Assembly (NCBI RefSeq): GCF_023715405.1
Contig: NZ_JAMBOC010000004.1
Location: 1 to 64,000, forward strand
DNA from: Solibacillus isronensis
GTDB taxonomy: Bacteria; Bacillota; Bacilli; Bacillales_A; Planococcaceae
DNA: 64,000 nucleotides
Direction: 5' to 3'
In this document: positions 61,426 to 64,000 of the stretch, piece after piece
How the letters are laid out: each line of letters begins with the position of its first letter
Numbering within the stretch: the stretch's first letter is position 1
Program-made: the position numbers and the translations under genes
The notes under the pieces: model-generated
Told to the model about the DNA's origin: nothing
The model's input: only the letters and a program-made list of their open reading frames with translations
Databases searched by the model: none

Positions 61426-62319
61426 CTAATATTCGACTTTTTCTTTTTTCAATATAAATTGCGAAATGAGAACAGTAATGAGCGATACGACCAGGATTAG
61501 AACACCAATCGCTGCACCATAGCCAAATTGGAAGTCTTCAAACGCGCGCTGGTATAAATACGAGCCCATTACTTCTGAAGCACTTCCCGGGCCACCACCT
61601 GTCATTACTTGCACAAGTACAAACGAACCGTTAAGAGACGTAATAATGATATAAAGAATGGATGTTTTTATTTGTGGCCAAACAAGCGGAACCGTAATAT
61701 GCCAAAATTGCTGCCATTCGGATGCACCATCAATATCTGCAGCTTCATATAAACTTTTTGGCACATTCGAAATACCACCCATAATAAGGAGCATAAATAA
61801 CCCAATCCCTGCCCATATTGCGGGAATCGCTATACTAGGCAGTACCCAGGTTTTATCACCTAACCAAGGGCGGGCCCAATCTGTCAATCCGACCTGATTT
61901 AATAAGCTGTTGACAATTCCCATGTTCGGATCATAAATAAACTGCCATAAAATCCCGATGACTACTACGGACATAATATTAGGAAAGAAGAATACAATTC
62001 GATAAAATGGCGCTTCTTTAATCTTAAGCTGTGTTAATGCCACTGCAAAAAATAGAGCGAGCGTCATGATCCCAATGACTTTTACAAAAACGAAGAAAAA
62101 GTCATTTATGATTGCCTTTTTAATAATGGAGTCGTTCCATAGACGAATATAATTATCTAAGCCGATAAATGTTTTGTTTGCGCTTGTTCCGGACCAGTCA
62201 AAAAATGAGTAATACAACCCGCCTAACATAGGATAAACAGTAAAAATTAAAAAGAGCAGAAAAGTCGGCAGTAAACAAAATGCTAAAAACAAATATTTGC
62301 TTTTGGAAGAAAAGGTCAT
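61426..62319 (-). CDS. carbohydrate ABC transporter permease (MalF type)
   Basis: This 297-residue permease has six hydrophobic helices: the first starts at residue 7 (KYLFLAFCLLPTFLLFLIF) and the EAA loop is YEAADIDGASEWQQFWHITVPLV. It forms the pore with the MalG-type permease 14 nt downstream. GGAGTAACG precedes the ATG. The family carries oligosaccharides or amino sugars; context suggests cell-wall sugars. Confidence 0.92.
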   Translation of the reverse strand: MTFSSKSKYLFLAFCLLPTFLLFLIFTVYPMLGGLYYSFFDWSGTSANKTFIGLDNYIRLWNDSIIKKAIINDFFFVFVKVIGIMTLALFFAVALTQLKIKEAPFYRIVFFFPNIMSVVVIGILWQFIYDPNMGIVNSLLNQVGLTDWARPWLGDKTWVLPSIAIPAIWAGIGLFMLLIMGGISNVPKSLYEAADIDGASEWQQFWHITVPLVWPQIKTSILYIIITSLNGSFVLVQVMTGGGPGSASEVMGSYLYQRAFEDFQFGYGAAIGVLILVVSLITVLISQFILKKEKVEY

Positions 62320-62351
62320 TGTCGTTACTCCTTTCTCTATTGATTAAATAA

Positions 62352-62376
62352 GGTTGCTAAAAAGCTTTTAGCAACC
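62352..62376 (-). terminator. intra-operon hairpin after the binding protein
   Basis: GGTTGCTAAAA and TTTTAGCAACC form an 11-bp perfect stem, followed by TTATTTAA on the minus strand. It lies between the binding-protein stop and the first permease, as in the dpp-type operon, and likely keeps binding-protein mRNA in excess. Confidence 0.65.
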
Positions 62377-62390
62377 TCATTTTCCTTACC

Positions 62391-63794
62391 TTATTTTCTT
62401 AGTTCCTCTGCTTTTTTCACCATCTTATCGACGAATTCCTCAGCAGTAATTTCACCAAGTAAGATATCAATAATTAGTAATTTAATTTCATTTGTAATTT
62501 CAACCGAAATTTTTTGCACTTCAGCATCTGGTGTGTAACGTTTGTACGTATGAACAGCACCTGGATTATTGATCATTTCATTAATATTTTTCAAGAAATC
62601 CTGAACATTCGTATTCGAAGACAGATCAACATCTTTCATGTTCATAATCGCACCTGTTGCTTCAGCAAATGCCTGCGCATATTCTTCCGTAAAGATGAAT
62701 TCTAAAAATGCCTTTGCAGCTTCCGGATTTTGCGATTTTTCAGCAATGGCAATTGTACGGATATCCGGTACAAGTGCTAATGGCTTACCAGGATCATTCA
62801 TCGGTGTTGGTGTGAAGCCAAATTCAAAACTGTCCGGCGTATCATTTTTCATTTCATTTGGTAACCAGAAACCTACTGGAATATAAGCATTTTTATGCAT
62901 TAAGAAGTTCATTTGTGATTGCGTATGGTTGTAAGCCGCAAAACCGCTATCAATTACGCCTGCTTTAGCAATTTTTTCAACCTTCTTCAATACTTCAAGC
63001 GTTTCAGGTTTTTTCCAAGCCTCTACTACACCGTTGTTTAAGTCATTTAATAACTCTTCGCCGCCTGCTGCAGCAAATGCCGGGTTCAATACGCCACGGT
63101 GGAAGTATTGTGTATGCTGCCCTGTCGTTACAAATGGTGCAATTTTTGTGTCAGCCTTAATTTTTTCCATAGAACTGATCCAGCTGTCAAAGTCAGTTGG
63201 TACTTCCCATCCGTTTTCTTCAAACCACTTCGTGTCATACCAAGTTCCCCAAGTATCGAATACTAATGGTAAACTATAGATTTTCCCGCCATCTACTTCT
63301 TCTGCCGGCGAGATAAAGCTGTCTAATAGTGCTTTACCGTTTTCAAGTTTAACCCCTTTTGCAAATTCACTAATATCCATTAACTGACCTTCAGCGATCA
63401 TTTGTGTTTCACTAGCTCCTGCCCCATCGATATATACGACATCAGGTGGTGTTTCTGAAATCCAGCGTGTGTTCATCTCTGTATTAATATTCGGACCTGC
63501 ATGTTCAACAATTTCTAAATCCGGATGCTGTTTTTGGAAGTCCCCAATAACTTGCTTCCACCATCCATCACCATATCCTCCGACAAAATATTGAATTTCC
63601 AGTTTGCCTGACAAACCATCCCCTGTACTTTCTGTAGAAGTATTATCCGATGAAGTCGTTGATTGTTCAGTATTGCTGTTTCCTTCAGTGTCGCTGTTTG
63701 ATTCCTCGTCATTCGAACACGCAACGAGCAATAACATTAAACTCATTAATGCTACTAAAAACCAAGTCTGCTTTCTCTTTTTCATAACAAACAT
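62391..63794 (-). CDS. carbohydrate-binding lipoprotein (SBP family 1)
   Basis: This 467-residue binding protein has a signal peptide with lipobox LLVAC (Cys near 26), a Ser/Thr/Asn-rich linker of about 35 residues, then a family 1 extracellular binding fold. Recognisable parts are VGGYGDGWWKQVIGDFQKQH, DVVYIDGAGASETQM, YSLPLVFDTWGTWYDTKWFEENG and PEAAKAFLEFIFTEEYAQ. Ligand is unknown; neighbours suggest MurNAc or a MurNAc-containing fragment. AAGGGGTG precedes an ATG, and a second ATG three codons on is also possible. Confidence 0.9.
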   Translation of the reverse strand: MFVMKKRKQTWFLVALMSLMLLLVACSNDEESNSDTEGNSNTEQSTTSSDNTSTESTGDGLSGKLEIQYFVGGYGDGWWKQVIGDFQKQHPDLEIVEHAGPNINTEMNTRWISETPPDVVYIDGAGASETQMIAEGQLMDISEFAKGVKLENGKALLDSFISPAEEVDGGKIYSLPLVFDTWGTWYDTKWFEENGWEVPTDFDSWISSMEKIKADTKIAPFVTTGQHTQYFHRGVLNPAFAAAGGEELLNDLNNGVVEAWKKPETLEVLKKVEKIAKAGVIDSGFAAYNHTQSQMNFLMHKNAYIPVGFWLPNEMKNDTPDSFEFGFTPTPMNDPGKPLALVPDIRTIAIAEKSQNPEAAKAFLEFIFTEEYAQAFAEATGAIMNMKDVDLSSNTNVQDFLKNINEMINNPGAVHTYKRYTPDAEVQKISVEITNEIKLLIIDILLGEITAEEFVDKMVKKAEELRK

Positions 63795-63851
63795 ACATTA
63801 CACCCCTTCATTTTCATTATGTTAACTATATGAATATAGTCAGCACCAATA

Positions 63852-64000
63852 TTAACGAGAGAAACCCTTAATTACCTCGAGTGTGCGATTTAACGCAATT
63901 ATCGAATTATCATAGTTTAATGTGGCAATTCCTGTATATAAAATATCAATTAATGTCAGTTGGGCGATGCGTGATGCGGTTGCCGAGCTACGAATATCCG
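63852..64000 (-). CDS. RpiR/MurR family transcriptional regulator, C-terminal end (partial)
   Basis: Only the last ~49 codons lie in the window. They read DIRSSATASRIAQLTLIDIL and YTGIATLNYDNSIIALNR, then TLEVIKGFSR and stop, the C-terminus of an RpiR-type SIS domain (compare SSRIAQLAVIDLL in MurR-like proteins). It is too short for the reading frame to be listed elsewhere. It lies 57 nt before the binding-protein gene on the same strand, so it likely heads the operon and senses MurNAc-6-P or a related sugar phosphate (inference). Confidence 0.8.
   Translation of the reverse strand, partial: DIRSSATASRIAQLTLIDILYTGIATLNYDNSIIALNRTLEVIKGFSR

Overview
The window looks like chromosomal DNA of a low-GC, endospore-forming member of the Bacillales. 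The evidence is a gamma-type SASP gene, a pdaA spore-cortex gene with a sigma-G-like promoter, PerR, RecX, YfhH/YfhJ/YfhP, YgaC/YgaD/YgzB/YgxA and many TTG/GTG starts behind strong GGAGG sites. Gene content and order suggest a Planococcaceae genus such as Solibacillus or Lysinibacillus (inference). I see no prophage, insertion sequence, tRNA or CRISPR array.

Layout. 1-0.4 kb: 5' end of a 16S rRNA gene (minus strand) and its promoters. 0.4-21 kb: a block that follows the B. subtilis yfh/yga order (ygxA, ygzB, perR, bcp, gsaB, ygaE, ygaD, ygaC, sspE, mutY, yfhP, yfhJ, yfhH, recX, yfhF, pdaA). A five-gene dipeptide/oligopeptide ABC operon with a CodY-like box lies between ygaE and ygaD. 21-30.9 kb: rlmCD, small proteins, an MFS carrier, a candidate small RNA gene, class I fumarase (cre-like site), cystine carrier TcyP, and a P1B-4 metal-efflux ATPase with Fur/PerR-like operators. 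31-34.7 kb: glycerate module glxK-gntP with a divergent CdaR-type activator broken by a frameshift in an A7 run. 34.7-46.3 kb: YihY and YtxH-like proteins, yfkK, psuK-psuG, motAB (sigma-D-like promoter), an M29 aminopeptidase, carbonic anhydrase, PPK2, map, and thiT under a TPP riboswitch. 46.3-55 kb: small membrane proteins, sbcDC, an SGNH hydrolase, a second M29 aminopeptidase, the YfmL-like DECD helicase, and a ~300-bp noncoding array of TTCTAATAA units with a 20-21 bp period. 55-57.5 kb: thiolase plus acyl-CoA dehydrogenase. 57.6-64 kb: a co-directional cell-wall amino-sugar salvage operon: RpiR/MurR-type regulator (partial), carbohydrate ABC importer, AmpC-like serine hydrolase, BadF-type kinase and MurQ etherase.

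How the genes work together. The salvage operon reads as a PTS-independent route: ABC import of MurNAc-type sugars, ATP-dependent 6-phosphorylation, then MurQ cleavage to GlcNAc-6-P and lactate. Peptide uptake (Dpp) and two M29 aminopeptidases point to peptide use. PerR, Bcp and the iron/zinc-type ATPase form a peroxide/metal theme. The most unusual structures are the 21-bp periodic array at 54.8-55.1 kb, the structured minus-strand transcript at 24.7-24.85 kb, the slippery-looking CdaR frameshift, and an apparent ATA start codon for yfhF. All assignments come from reading the sequence; no searches were run.
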